Source of the DNA: Chloroflexota bacterium
GTDB lineage: Bacteria; Chloroflexota; Limnocylindria; P2-11E
Length of the DNA stretch: 42,918 bases
Direction of reading: 5' to 3'
NCBI GenBank assembly: GCA_005889275.1
Contig: VBFI01000060.1
Location: 1 to 42,918 of the forward strand
Part shown: positions 33,133 to 42,584 of the stretch, piece after piece
How positions within the stretch are numbered: the first letter of the stretch is position 1
How the letters are laid out: every line of letters begins with the position of its first letter
Notes under the pieces: generated by a model
What the model saw: only the letters and a program-made list of their open reading frames with translations
What the model was told of the DNA's origin: nothing
Database searches by the model: none
Translations under genes and position numbers: made by a program

Positions 33133-34568
33133 CAGTACGCGAGGACCACCGACTTCTTTTCGAGGTAGCCGTCGAGGCCCTCGATGCCGTGCTCCTTGCC
33201 GAAGCCCGATTGCTTCGTGCCGCCGAAGGGAAGCTGGTCGTACGCGACCTGGATGTCGTTGATCCAGGTGTAGCCCGCCTCGAGCTGTTCGGCCGCGCGA
33301 CGCGCCTTCGCGAGATCCTTCGTCCAGATCGACGACCCCAGGCCGTAGATGCTCGCGTTCGACTTGGCGATCGCCTCATCGAGGTCGTTCACGATGAAGA
33401 TCGGGAGGGCCGGACCGAAGACCTCTTCGGTGGCCATCCGCGAGTCGAGAGGCACGTCGGAAAGGACCGTCGCCTCCATGAACCAGCCATGCTCGAAGTC
33501 CTTGCCTTCGGGCCGCTTCCCGCCGGCGAGCACCTTCGCGCCGCGTTTCACCGCGTCGGCGACCTGCGCCTCCACCTCGGCGCGCTGTCGCTCGGTGTGG
33601 AGGGGCCCCATCTTCACGCCCTCCTTGAGGCCGTCTCCGACCGGCCACTCTTTGCGCGCGCGGTCGGCGATCTTCGCCATGAACTCCTCGGCGATGGCCG
33701 CGAAGAGGTACACGCGTTTCACGGCGAGGCAGGCCTGGCCAGCGTTGAAGAAGCGGCCGATCGCGGTCGCCGCGGTCGCGCGCCGAATGTCGGCGTCGTC
33801 GCACACGATCATCGGATCGCTGCCGCCGAGCTCGAGCGTCACGCGGGTCACGTTTTCGGCGGCCAGCTTCATGATCCGCTTGCCCGTCGCGGTCTGTCCG
33901 GTGAACGCGATCTTGCTCACCTTCGGGTGCGACACGAGCGCGTCACCGATCTCCGACCCCGGGCCGTGCACCGTGTTGAGCACCCCAGCCGGTATGCCGG
34001 CCGAGTTGATGAGCTCGATCGTCCGCTGCGTCGCGAGGGGCGTGGTCGAAGCCGGCTTCAGCACGACCGTGCATCCGGCGGCGAGGGCGGGGCAGACCTT
34101 GTTCGCCATCAGCGTGAGCGGGAAGTTCCAGGGCGTGATCGCCACGACGACTCCGACCGGCCGCCGCATCGTGAGCCCGAACTTGTTCTGCTCCTCGAGC
34201 GGGACGTAATCGCCCCGCAGCTTGTCCGCGAAGCCGGCGAAGAACTCGAGGTTCTCGGCGACGCGCGTCGCCTCGATGACGGCGTGGGGCAGGGGCTTCC
34301 CCTGCTCGAGGGTGAGGAGCTTCGCGATCTCGGGGACCGCCGCCTTCACCTTCTCGGCGGCCTTGTGCATGAGCGCGGCGCGCTTCGACCCCGAGAGCGA
34401 CGCCCACGCGGGCAGCGCCTTCGCCGCGGCTTCGACGGCGGCGTCGACGTCGGACACAGAGCCCTTCGGGATCGTGTCCACGACCTCGCCGTTCGCCGGG
34501 TTGCGGACCTCGAGCGTCTTGCCGGATTGTGCGGCCACCGTCTGGCCGTCGATAAGCATCGTTGCCAT
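33132..34568 (-). CDS. NAD(P)-dependent aldehyde dehydrogenase (succinate-semialdehyde dehydrogenase-like)
   Basis: WNFPLTLMANKVCPALAAGCTVVLKPASTTP, FTGQTATGKRIM, VTLELGGSDPMIV, FFNAGQACLAVKRVY. Confidence 0.92.
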   Translation of the reverse strand: MATMLIDGQTVAAQSGKTLEVRNPANGEVVDTIPKGSVSDVDAAVEAAAKALPAWASLSGSKRAALMHKAAEKVKAAVPEIAKLLTLEQGKPLPHAVIEATRVAENLEFFAGFADKLRGDYVPLEEQNKFGLTMRRPVGVVVAITPWNFPLTLMANKVCPALAAGCTVVLKPASTTPLATQRTIELINSAGIPAGVLNTVHGPGSEIGDALVSHPKVSKIAFTGQTATGKRIMKLAAENVTRVTLELGGSDPMIVCDDADIRRATAATAIGRFFNAGQACLAVKRVYLFAAIAEEFMAKIADRARKEWPVGDGLKEGVKMGPLHTERQRAEVEAQVADAVKRGAKVLAGGKRPEGKDFEHGWFMEATVLSDVPLDSRMATEEVFGPALPIFIVNDLDEAIAKSNASIYGLGSSIWTKDLAKARRAAEQLEAGYTWINDIQVAYDQLPFGGTKQSGFGKEHGIEGLDGYLEKKSVVLAY

Positions 34569-34672
34569 CAGAGAAACCTCCCGTGCGGTGGAGAGAACGC
34601 TGGCCCCGCGCCGTACGCGCGCCGTGCGTCGCTCACCTAGAGTCTAGGGACCTTCGGCGGTGGGGGTGCATC

Positions 34673-35446
34673 GTGTCCGTTCGTCTCGAGAAGCAGGACA
34701 GCGTCGGGCACATCGTGCTTGATCGGCCGCCCGCTAACTCATACGACCGTTCCTTCCTTGACGAGCTCGACTCGGCGATCGAGGACGCGCGCCGCGACGC
34801 CAGTGTGAAAGCGATCGTCGTCCGCAGCGCCAACGAGCGCTTCTTCTCCGCAGGTGCCGACATCTCCGTGTTCGCCAAAGGCAACCTCGACGCGCAGAGC
34901 GCGTTCGTCGTCTGCGCGAACGACGCAATGGGCAAGTTCGAGAGCACACCGAAGGTCGTCGTCGCCGCGATCAACGGGCACTGCCTCGGTGGCGGCCTCG
35001 AGATCGCGCTCTGCTGCGACTTCCGGATCGCCGCCGAGGGCTCGTATCGCATCGGTCTTCCCGAGGTGACCCTCGGACTGCTCCCGGGAACGGGCGGTAC
35101 GCAGCGGCTGCCGCGCCTCATCGGCCGCCAGAAGGCGCTCGACCTGATGCTCACGGGTCGCACCCTGACGCCGCCAGAGGCACTGGCGGCCGGCATCGTC
35201 GACGACGTTGTGCCCGCGGGAGAGCTCCTCGATCGCGTGATCACGCGGGCTCGTACGTACGCGACCGGCCCGACCTTCGCGATCGGTCGGATCAAGCAGG
35301 CCGCGGTCCAAGGTTTCGGCATGCGGCTGGACGAAGGGCTGAAGCTCGAGCGTCAGCTCCTGATCGACCTTTTCAAGAGCGCCGACGCGAAGGAAGGCGT
35401 GACCGCGTTCGTGGAGAAGCGGAAGCCAAGCTACACAGGGAAGTAG
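34673..35446 (+). CDS. Enoyl-CoA hydratase/isomerase family protein
   Basis: SAGADISVFAKG, INGHCLGGGLEIALCCDFRIAAEGSYRIGLPEVTLGLLPGTGGTQRLPRLIG. Confidence 0.93.
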   Translation: MSVRLEKQDSVGHIVLDRPPANSYDRSFLDELDSAIEDARRDASVKAIVVRSANERFFSAGADISVFAKGNLDAQSAFVVCANDAMGKFESTPKVVVAAINGHCLGGGLEIALCCDFRIAAEGSYRIGLPEVTLGLLPGTGGTQRLPRLIGRQKALDLMLTGRTLTPPEALAAGIVDDVVPAGELLDRVITRARTYATGPTFAIGRIKQAAVQGFGMRLDEGLKLERQLLIDLFKSADAKEGVTAFVEKRKPSYTGK

Positions 35447-36351
35447 TGACCTCGAAGGTCACCACGATGCGCGACGCGGTGACCAAGCACGTCCCCGACG
35501 GCGCCTCGGTCGCGCTCGGCTGCGCCCTCGAGCCCGCGATCCCGTTCGCGTTCGCGCACGAGCTCATCCGTCAGCGCCGGCGCGATCTCCATCTCATCGG
35601 CCCGATCTCGGATATCGCGTTCGATCAGCTCATCGGCGCCGGCTGCGTCGCGGTCGTGTCGGCCGCGTGGGTCGGCAACGTCTCCGCCGGGCTCGCGCAC
35701 GCGTACCGCCGCGCGATGGAGCAGGGAATACCGCGGCCAATCGAGGTTCGCGATCACTCGAACTTTTCGATCGCGCAGGCGCTGCTCGCCGGCGCGCTCG
35801 GCGCGCCGTACCTCCCGACGCGGTCGCTGCTCGGGAGCGACATCCCGCGCGCGAACGGAACGTTCCGCGAGGCGTCCGACCCGTTCTCCGGCGACGCGCT
35901 GCTGCTGATCCCCGCCATCACCCCGGACGTGACCGCGATCGCGGTGCAGCGCGCGGACGAGGACGGGAACGCCCACCTCTGGGGGCCGTGGGGCGTGTCG
36001 CAGGAGGCGGCGCTCGCGGCGCGCGCGACGATCGTCATCGCGGACGAGATCGTCGCCCGCTCGGTCATCGCGAGCGACCCGAACCGGACGATCGTCCCCG
36101 GAACGAAGGTGACGGCGGTCGTCCACGAGCCCGGCGCGTGCCACCCCTCACCGCTTCAGGGCCGCTACCGCCGCGATCACGAGTTCTTCCACCAATACCA
36201 CGCCGCGACGCGTACGCCGGAGGGCTTCGCTGCGTGGATCCGCGAGTGGGTGAGCGAGGTGTCCGATCGTCGGGCGTACCTCGCGAAGCTCGGCGCCCGC
36301 TGGGGCGCGCTGCGCGACGATGGCGTGCCTGCGGCGCTCGCCCTGTTCTGA
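35446..36351 (+). CDS. CoA-transferase family I, alpha-type subunit (glutaconate CoA-transferase subunit A-like)
   Basis: VPDGASVALGCALEPAIPFAFAHELIRQRRRDLHLIGPISDIAFDQLIGAGCV...DVTAIAVQRADEDGNAHLWGP. Confidence 0.87.
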   Translation: MTSKVTTMRDAVTKHVPDGASVALGCALEPAIPFAFAHELIRQRRRDLHLIGPISDIAFDQLIGAGCVAVVSAAWVGNVSAGLAHAYRRAMEQGIPRPIEVRDHSNFSIAQALLAGALGAPYLPTRSLLGSDIPRANGTFREASDPFSGDALLLIPAITPDVTAIAVQRADEDGNAHLWGPWGVSQEAALAARATIVIADEIVARSVIASDPNRTIVPGTKVTAVVHEPGACHPSPLQGRYRRDHEFFHQYHAATRTPEGFAAWIREWVSEVSDRRAYLAKLGARWGALRDDGVPAALALF

Positions 36352-37121
36352 TGCGGGTGCGCGCGCTCATGGCGGAGACCTCGACGTGGGACTTCGACTG
36401 GACGCCGCCCGGTTTCCGCTCGATCGACCGCCCCGATGTCCGGGCGTGGTGCTACCACGGCGGATGGGCGGGCTCGCGCGGCGTCGGACGAGTGCGGTGG
36501 ACGGACGGCGAGATCGAGCGCGGCCTCGACGAGATCAGGCGCTTCTTCGCCGAGTGCGGTCTTCCGGTCCGCTGGTACGTCGGGCCCTCGACGACGTCGG
36601 CTCGCCTCGCCGATGAGCTGCGGACCCGCGCGAGCGCGGTCCACGCGCCCCGGCTGATGACCGCGGACCTCGACGCCGTCAAGTTCCGGCGCAACGACGC
36701 GATCGAGATCAGGGACGTGACCACGGCGGCGCAGGTCGAGGAGATGATCGACGCTGCATTTCCCGAGTTCGGGCCGGCGGGGCGCGCCGCGGCGATCGCG
36801 GAGACGGCCGGATACATCGCGGGCCACCGACGCGGCGGGATCCACCTCGCGTACCTGGGTGAAGAGCTCGTCGGTTTCGCGAACTGGCGCGACGCGAGCG
36901 ACGACGCGTGCGTCCAGCTCGTCGGTGCGTGGACCAAGCCATCACAGCGCGGGCAAGGCGTCTATTCGACACTCACGACGTTCCGGTGCGACCGCGCCCG
37001 CGAGCGCGGGAGGCGCTACGCCGCGATCGTCGCCGACCCGACGACGTCCGGCCCCATCGTCGCGAAAGCCGGCTTCACCGATCACGGACCGCTCTGGATC
37101 TTCGTGGACGTCCGCTTGTGA
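36351..37121 (+). CDS. GNAT-family N-acetyltransferase inserted between CoA-transferase subunits
   Basis: GIHLAYLGEELVGFANWRDASDDACVQLVGAWTKPSQRGQGVYSTLTTFRCDRARERGRRYAAIVADPTTSGPIVAKAGF. Confidence 0.8.
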   Translation: MRVRALMAETSTWDFDWTPPGFRSIDRPDVRAWCYHGGWAGSRGVGRVRWTDGEIERGLDEIRRFFAECGLPVRWYVGPSTTSARLADELRTRASAVHAPRLMTADLDAVKFRRNDAIEIRDVTTAAQVEEMIDAAFPEFGPAGRAAAIAETAGYIAGHRRGGIHLAYLGEELVGFANWRDASDDACVQLVGAWTKPSQRGQGVYSTLTTFRCDRARERGRRYAAIVADPTTSGPIVAKAGFTDHGPLWIFVDVRL

Positions 37122-37882
37122 GCGGTCTGTCGCCTGGCGAGATCATGGTGGCGCAGGCCGCGCGCGAGATCCGCGATGGCGAGCGCGTGTTCGTCGGGAT
37201 GCGCCTTCCGCTCATCGCCTTCGTCGTCGCGAAGCGCACGCACGCGCCTAACGCGATCGGTCTCTTCGAGCTCGGCGTCGTGCGCGACGAGCCGGCCCCC
37301 GAGCTCCTCTACACGATGGGCGACAATGCCAACGTTGCCGGCGCCGTGTGGTGCGCGCGGACGATCGACCTCATGGGGATGCTGCAGCGCGGCGATGTCC
37401 ACGCCGGTTTCATCGGGGGCGCCGAGATCGACGTCCACGGGAACCTCAACACCACGGCGATCGGGGATCGCGGCCATCCGAAAGTGCAGCTCCCCGGCTC
37501 GGGAGGCGGAGCGGACATCGCGAGTCTCGCACATCGGCTCATCGTGATCATGCCGCACGACCGCCGGCGTCTCCGCGAGAAGGTCGACTTCGTCACCTCG
37601 CCCGGTCACGGCGACGGTCGAGGCTGGCGCAAGCGGGCGGGCCTCCCGCGTGGCGGCCCGAGCGTCCTCATCACGACCCTCGCGGTCTTCCGCTTCGTGG
37701 ACGGATCCGCGGTCCTGGAGTCGGCGCACCCCGGGGTGTCCGTCGAGCGCATTCGCAACGAGACCGGCTGGCCGCTCGCCGTCGCGGCCGCGCTGCGGGA
37801 GACCGAGCCGCCGAGCACAGAGGTCCTCTCGATCATCCGCGGCTACGACCCGCAGGGATTCTGGACGCGGCGTGGCGAGTGA
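37118..37882 (+). CDS. CoA-transferase family I, beta-type subunit (glutaconate CoA-transferase subunit B-like)
   Basis: NAIGLFELGVVRDEPAPELLYTMGDNANVAG (conserved Glu region), FIGGAEIDVHGNLNTTAIGD, LPGSGGGADIASLAHRLIVIMPHDRRRLREKVDFVTSPGH. Confidence 0.87.
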   Translation: MSGLSPGEIMVAQAAREIRDGERVFVGMRLPLIAFVVAKRTHAPNAIGLFELGVVRDEPAPELLYTMGDNANVAGAVWCARTIDLMGMLQRGDVHAGFIGGAEIDVHGNLNTTAIGDRGHPKVQLPGSGGGADIASLAHRLIVIMPHDRRRLREKVDFVTSPGHGDGRGWRKRAGLPRGGPSVLITTLAVFRFVDGSAVLESAHPGVSVERIRNETGWPLAVAAALRETEPPSTEVLSIIRGYDPQGFWTRRGE

Positions 37883-38114
37883 GGCGTGGGTCCTCTTTCA
37901 CAGGATCGATGACCCGGCGAGCGCAGCCGTCCGCCGCGAGATCGTCGCGCGCGGGCTGAAGACGCGCATCGACTTCCAGAACGTGAACGAGGACGAGGTG
38001 AGCGAGCTGTTCGCGCGGCTCGGTGGACGAGACCTACCCGCGGTGTGGGACGGCTCGCGGCTCGTCACCGGGCGTGAGGCGATCGCGGCGTGGCTAGAGC
38101 GCGTAGGCAGATAA
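37872..38114 (+). CDS. Small thioredoxin/glutaredoxin-like protein lacking the CxxC motif
   Basis: VLFHRIDDPASAAVRREIVARGLKTRIDFQNVNEDEVSELFARLGGRDLPAVWDGSRLVTGREAIAAWL. Confidence 0.55.
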   Translation: MASEAWVLFHRIDDPASAAVRREIVARGLKTRIDFQNVNEDEVSELFARLGGRDLPAVWDGSRLVTGREAIAAWLERVGR

Positions 38115-38123
38115 TCGCGAGCC

Positions 38124-39692
38124 GTGGGTGAGCCGCGTCTTGGGGAGCTGCCCGCCCGGTACAACGCGGCGGAGACGTTCATCGACGCGCACCGCGGCGT
38201 CCGCGACTCGCGCGTCGCGATTCGCTGTCAGGGCAAGACCGTCACGTACGGCGAGCTCGCGGGGAGCGTCGACCGGTTCGGGAACGCGCTGCGCGAGCTG
38301 GGCGTCGGGATGGAGCAGCGGATCGTCATCTTCTGCCTCGACTCTCCGGAGTTCGCCTACGCGTTCTTCGGCGCGATCAAGATCGGCGCGATCCCGGTCC
38401 CGGCGAACACCTTGCTCACGCCTCGCGACCTCGCCTACATCCTGAACGACAGCCGGGCGGTAGCCGTGCTCGCGTCGGCGCCGCTCCTTCCGAAGGTCCT
38501 CGAGGCGCGCAAGGATGCGTCGCGGCTTCGGCACGTGATCGTCACCGGCGGCGAGGCGCCAGCCGGCGTCCTCGCGCTGGAACAGCTCCTCGCGTCGGCG
38601 AAGACCGAGCTCTCCCCAGCCGACACCACACCGGACGACCCGTGCATGTGGCTCTACAGCTCGGGCACGACCGGCTTCCCAAAGGGCGCCGTCCACCTGC
38701 ACCACGACATGGTCTATTGCGCCGACACCTATGGCGCCCTCGTCCTGCGGACGACCGAGGAAGACCGCCACTTCACGGTGTCGCCGCTCTTCCACGCATA
38801 CGGTCTCGGCAACGGCGTGTTCTTCCCGTTCCGCGTGGGCGCCTCGACGGTCTACAAGCCCGAGCGCTCGACGCCCGATCTGGTGTACTCGCTCATCACC
38901 ACCGAGCGGCCGACGATCCTCTTCACCGCGCCCACCTTCTACGCCGCGCTCCTGGCACACCCCGAGGCCGATTTCGCGTACGACCTCTCATCGCTCCGCG
39001 CGTGCGTGAGCGCGGGCGAGGCGCTGCCGAAGGCCCTCTTCGACGGGTGGAAGCGGCGCTTCGGTCTCGAGATCCTCGACGGGATCGGCGCGACCGAGAT
39101 GCTCCACATCTTCATCTCGAACGTTCCGGGGAAGGCGAAAGGCGGCACGAGCGGGACGCCCGTGCCCGGCTACGTGTCCAAGATCGTCGACGACGACGGC
39201 AAGGATCTCGGCCCCGGGGAGACGGGCAACCTGTGGGTCTCCGGGGACTCGTGCGCCGCGTACTACTGGAACAAGCACGAGAAGTCGAAGGCCGCGTTCA
39301 AGGGCGAGTGGTACGTCACCGGCGACAAGTACCACGTCGACACCGACGGCTACTTCACCTACGAGGGTCGCAGCGACGACATGCTGAAGGTCTCCGGTCA
39401 GTGGGTCTCGCCGGCTGAGGTCGAGGCGGCGCTGATGGAGCATCCGGCGGTGCTCGAGTGCGGCGTCGTCGGCGTCAAGGACAAGGACGATCTCACCAAG
39501 CCGAAGGCCTTCGTCCTACTGAAGAACGGCCGCCAGCCGTCCGACGAGCTGGCCGACGAGCTGAAGGCATTCGTAAAGGGCCGGATCACGCCCTACAAGT
39601 ACCCACGCTGGATCGAGTTCGTCCCCGAGCTCCCCAAGACCGTGACCGGAAAGATCCAGCGCTTCAAGCTGCGGGAGCGAGCCTCGGGATGA
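38124..39692 (+). CDS. Benzoate-CoA ligase family AMP-forming acyl-CoA synthetase
   Basis: YSSGTTGFPKGAVHLHHDMVYCADTYG, LFHAYGLGNGVFFPFRVGA, ILDGIGATEMLHIFISNVPG, GRSDDMLKVSGQWVSPAEVEAAL. Confidence 0.88.
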   Translation: MGEPRLGELPARYNAAETFIDAHRGVRDSRVAIRCQGKTVTYGELAGSVDRFGNALRELGVGMEQRIVIFCLDSPEFAYAFFGAIKIGAIPVPANTLLTPRDLAYILNDSRAVAVLASAPLLPKVLEARKDASRLRHVIVTGGEAPAGVLALEQLLASAKTELSPADTTPDDPCMWLYSSGTTGFPKGAVHLHHDMVYCADTYGALVLRTTEEDRHFTVSPLFHAYGLGNGVFFPFRVGASTVYKPERSTPDLVYSLITTERPTILFTAPTFYAALLAHPEADFAYDLSSLRACVSAGEALPKALFDGWKRRFGLEILDGIGATEMLHIFISNVPGKAKGGTSGTPVPGYVSKIVDDDGKDLGPGETGNLWVSGDSCAAYYWNKHEKSKAAFKGEWYVTGDKYHVDTDGYFTYEGRSDDMLKVSGQWVSPAEVEAALMEHPAVLECGVVGVKDKDDLTKPKAFVLLKNGRQPSDELADELKAFVKGRITPYKYPRWIEFVPELPKTVTGKIQRFKLRERASG

Positions 39693-41602
39693 GCGAGCCC
39701 GATCCGCTCGAGACCGTTCGCGCGTGGCGCAAAGAGGCCACCGACGACCCCGAGAAGTTCTGGGGCCGCGCCGCCGAGCAGCTGCCGTGGTTCAAGAAGT
39801 GGGAGCGCGTCCTCGACTGGGAGCCGCCGACCTTCCGTTGGTACGCGGGCGGCATGTCGAACCTCGCGTACAACGCCGTCGACCATCACGTCGCGACCGG
39901 ACGTGGCGGCCACGTCGCTCTGATCACCGAGAACGAGCGTGGCGAACGCCGAACATTCACGTACGCCGACCTGCACCGGGAGACCAAGCGCGTGGGGGCG
40001 GCGCTTCGCGCGATGGGCCTCGTGAAGGGCGATCGCATCGCGATCTACATGCCGACCTCGGCCGAGGCGATCATCCTCATGCTCGGCGCGATCCGCATCG
40101 GGGTCGTCATCCTCGTCGTCTTCGCGGGCTTCGGCGCGGGCGCGCTCGGCGAGCGCGTGCGGCTCGCCGGCGCCCGGGCGCTCTTCGCGACGGACCTGAC
40201 CTACCGGAAGGGGAAGGACGTTCCGCTCCTGCCGATCGTCAATCAGGCCGTCGCGGCGACGCCGACGGTCGAGCACGTCGTCGTTCTCCGTCGCGCCCCC
40301 CGCACCGAGCACGTCCCCAAGGAGCTGTCCTGGGACGACTTCCTCGCGCGCGGTCGCGGCCACGACGATTCGCATGTCGCGCTCGAGGCGAACGAGCCCG
40401 CCTACATCCTCGCGACGAGCGGCACCACCGCGAAGCCGAAGCTCGCCGTGCACACGCACGGCGGCTATCAGGTCTACGTCTATTCGATGGCGAAGTGGAT
40501 GTTCGCCCTCCGCCCCGACGACGTGTGGTGGTCGACGAGCGACATCGGTTGGGTCGTCGGCCACAGCTACATCGTGTTCGCGCCCCTCCTCGTCGGCTGC
40601 ACGACGATCGCCTACGAGGGCGCGCTCGATCATCCGAGCGCGGAACGTCCCTACGAGCTCGTCGAGCAGAACAAGGTCACCGGCGTCTTCACCTCGCCGA
40701 CCGCGGCCCGCCTGCTGATGCGAAACGGGACCGTGCCCGCGCGGAAGCACGACCTGGGATCGCTCGAGCGGGTCTTCTGCGCCGGCGAGGTCCTGAACGC
40801 GCCGGCCTGGGAGTGGCTGCAGAACGAAGCGCTGCAGGGCAAGGTCCCGGTCATCGACCACTACTGGCAGACCGAGACCGGCGGCCCGGTCGTCGGGAAT
40901 CCCTACGGCATCGCGCTGCTTCCGATCAAGCCAGGCTCGGGCGGCGTCCCGCTCGCCGGGATCGAGGCCGCGGTCGTCGATCAGGATGGCAAGGAGCTCG
41001 GGCCCGGCGAGAAGGGCATCTTCGTGATCAAGCGACCGTTCCCGGGTCTCACCGCGCGGCTCTGGGCCGAGCCGGAGCGATACGCGCGGGACTACTGGGA
41101 GAAGGTGCCGGGGAAGAGCGTGTACTTCACCGGGGACGCGTCGTCGATCGACGCGGATGGATACGTGTGGTTTTCCGGACGCGCGGACGAGATCATCAAG
41201 ATCGCCGACCACCGCATCGGGACGATCGAGGTCGAGACCGCCTTCCTCCGGCACCCCGCCGTGGCCGAGGCCGGCGTCACCGGGCGTCCCGACGAGCTCC
41301 GCGGCCAGGTGATCTCCGCGTTCGTCGTGCTGAAGCAGGGGCGCACGCCGTCTGACGATCTGAAGAAGGAGCTGCTCGCCACCGTGCGATCCGACCTCGG
41401 GCCACTCGCGGTCATCGGCGAGCTGAACTTCGTCGACATGCTCCCAAAGACGCGGAGCGGCAAGATCATGCGTCGTGTCCTGAAGGCGGTCATCCTCGAC
41501 AAGGATCCCGGCGACATCTCGACGATCGAGGACGAGGGGTCGGTCGAAGACGCCCGCGAGGCGTGGGAGCAGATGAAGACGAGTGTCACGGCGGGAGATT
41601 AG
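39689..41602 (+). CDS. Acetyl-CoA synthetase-like acyl-CoA synthetase
   Basis: WYAGGMSNLAYNAVDHHVATGRGGHVALI, SGTTAKPKLAVHTHGGYQVY, DHYWQTETGGPVVGN, LPKTRSGKIMRRVLK. Confidence 0.92.
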   Translation: MSEPDPLETVRAWRKEATDDPEKFWGRAAEQLPWFKKWERVLDWEPPTFRWYAGGMSNLAYNAVDHHVATGRGGHVALITENERGERRTFTYADLHRETKRVGAALRAMGLVKGDRIAIYMPTSAEAIILMLGAIRIGVVILVVFAGFGAGALGERVRLAGARALFATDLTYRKGKDVPLLPIVNQAVAATPTVEHVVVLRRAPRTEHVPKELSWDDFLARGRGHDDSHVALEANEPAYILATSGTTAKPKLAVHTHGGYQVYVYSMAKWMFALRPDDVWWSTSDIGWVVGHSYIVFAPLLVGCTTIAYEGALDHPSAERPYELVEQNKVTGVFTSPTAARLLMRNGTVPARKHDLGSLERVFCAGEVLNAPAWEWLQNEALQGKVPVIDHYWQTETGGPVVGNPYGIALLPIKPGSGGVPLAGIEAAVVDQDGKELGPGEKGIFVIKRPFPGLTARLWAEPERYARDYWEKVPGKSVYFTGDASSIDADGYVWFSGRADEIIKIADHRIGTIEVETAFLRHPAVAEAGVTGRPDELRGQVISAFVVLKQGRTPSDDLKKELLATVRSDLGPLAVIGELNFVDMLPKTRSGKIMRRVLKAVILDKDPGDISTIEDEGSVEDAREAWEQMKTSVTAGD

Positions 41603-42584
41603 GCAGGAAGCGAAGCCGCCCTGGTCCGCGGTCCCGCGCGCGGTCAAGGATGAGATCGGACGGATCCTCGGGTCGCCGGTGCGCGCCGCGACCCGCGTCT
41701 ACGGTGGCTACGCCCCGTCCGCGACGTTCCGTTTGGTGCTTCGCGATCGCCGCAGGGCGTTCGTGAAGTCGACGTATCCACTGCCGCCGCGCAGTCCGGT
41801 CGTCTGGGGAATCGCCGATGAGGAGCGGGTGTATCGCGCCGCCGCCCGCCGGATCCGGCCGTGGGCGCCCCAGTGTTTCGGGTCGTTCGAGATCGGCGGC
41901 TGGCGCGGCCTCGTCCTCGAGGACGTTGGACCCGCGGATGTCCCGCCCTGGACCGCGCGATCGGTGGGCCGCGCCGCCCGCGACTACGCCGCGTTCCACG
42001 CGCGCAATCTCGGGATGGGGCCGACGGCCGTGATCACCGGGACGCTCTGGCACCTGTTCGTGGACCGCTGGCCGAAGGCATCGCTCGAACGCGTCGCCTC
42101 GCTCGCGCGCGGCCACGAGGACGAGGCGCTCGAGTGGCTCGACGTCGCCTATCCGCTGCTGCGCGAGGCCGGCCCACGGCTCGTGCGAGCGCGGTCGAGG
42201 CGGACGCTCTTGCACCTCGACACGCGATCGGACAACATCCGCGTCCGGCCAGGACTGCGGCTCTTCGATTGGAACTTCGCCTGCGTCGGCCCGCGCGAGC
42301 TCGACGTCGCCGCCTTCGCGCAGTCCATCACCGCCGAGGCGGGACCGGCCCCCGAGCGTTTCGTGGCCGCGTACCGCGAGCGCCTCGACCTCGACGATCG
42401 GCTCCTCGCCCTTGCGGCCGGCGCGATCGCCGGACTCTTCGCGCAGCGAGCCCCCGAGCCGCCCCTGCCGGAGCTCCCGCGTCTTCGGTCGGTGCAGCGG
42501 CGCCAGCTCAAGGCATCGCTCGCGTGGTTCGCGCGCATGGCCAGCCTCGCCGAGCCCCGCTGGCTACGCGCGGTGCCGGACTAA
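41583..42584 (+). CDS. Aminoglycoside phosphotransferase (APH)-family kinase-like protein
   Basis: VYGGYAPSATFRLVLRDRRRAFVKS, LLHLDTRSDNIRVRPGLRLFDWNFACVGPRELDVAAF. Confidence 0.82.
   Translation: MSRREIRQEAKPPWSAVPRAVKDEIGRILGSPVRAATRVYGGYAPSATFRLVLRDRRRAFVKSTYPLPPRSPVVWGIADEERVYRAAARRIRPWAPQCFGSFEIGGWRGLVLEDVGPADVPPWTARSVGRAARDYAAFHARNLGMGPTAVITGTLWHLFVDRWPKASLERVASLARGHEDEALEWLDVAYPLLREAGPRLVRARSRRTLLHLDTRSDNIRVRPGLRLFDWNFACVGPRELDVAAFAQSITAEAGPAPERFVAAYRERLDLDDRLLALAAGAIAGLFAQRAPEPPLPELPRLRSVQRRQLKASLAWFARMASLAEPRWLRAVPD

Noticed and set aside
41583-42584. APH-family gene as an antibiotic-resistance determinant
   Set aside because: APH fold is shared by many metabolic kinases; operon context is not resistance-related and no mobile element is present.
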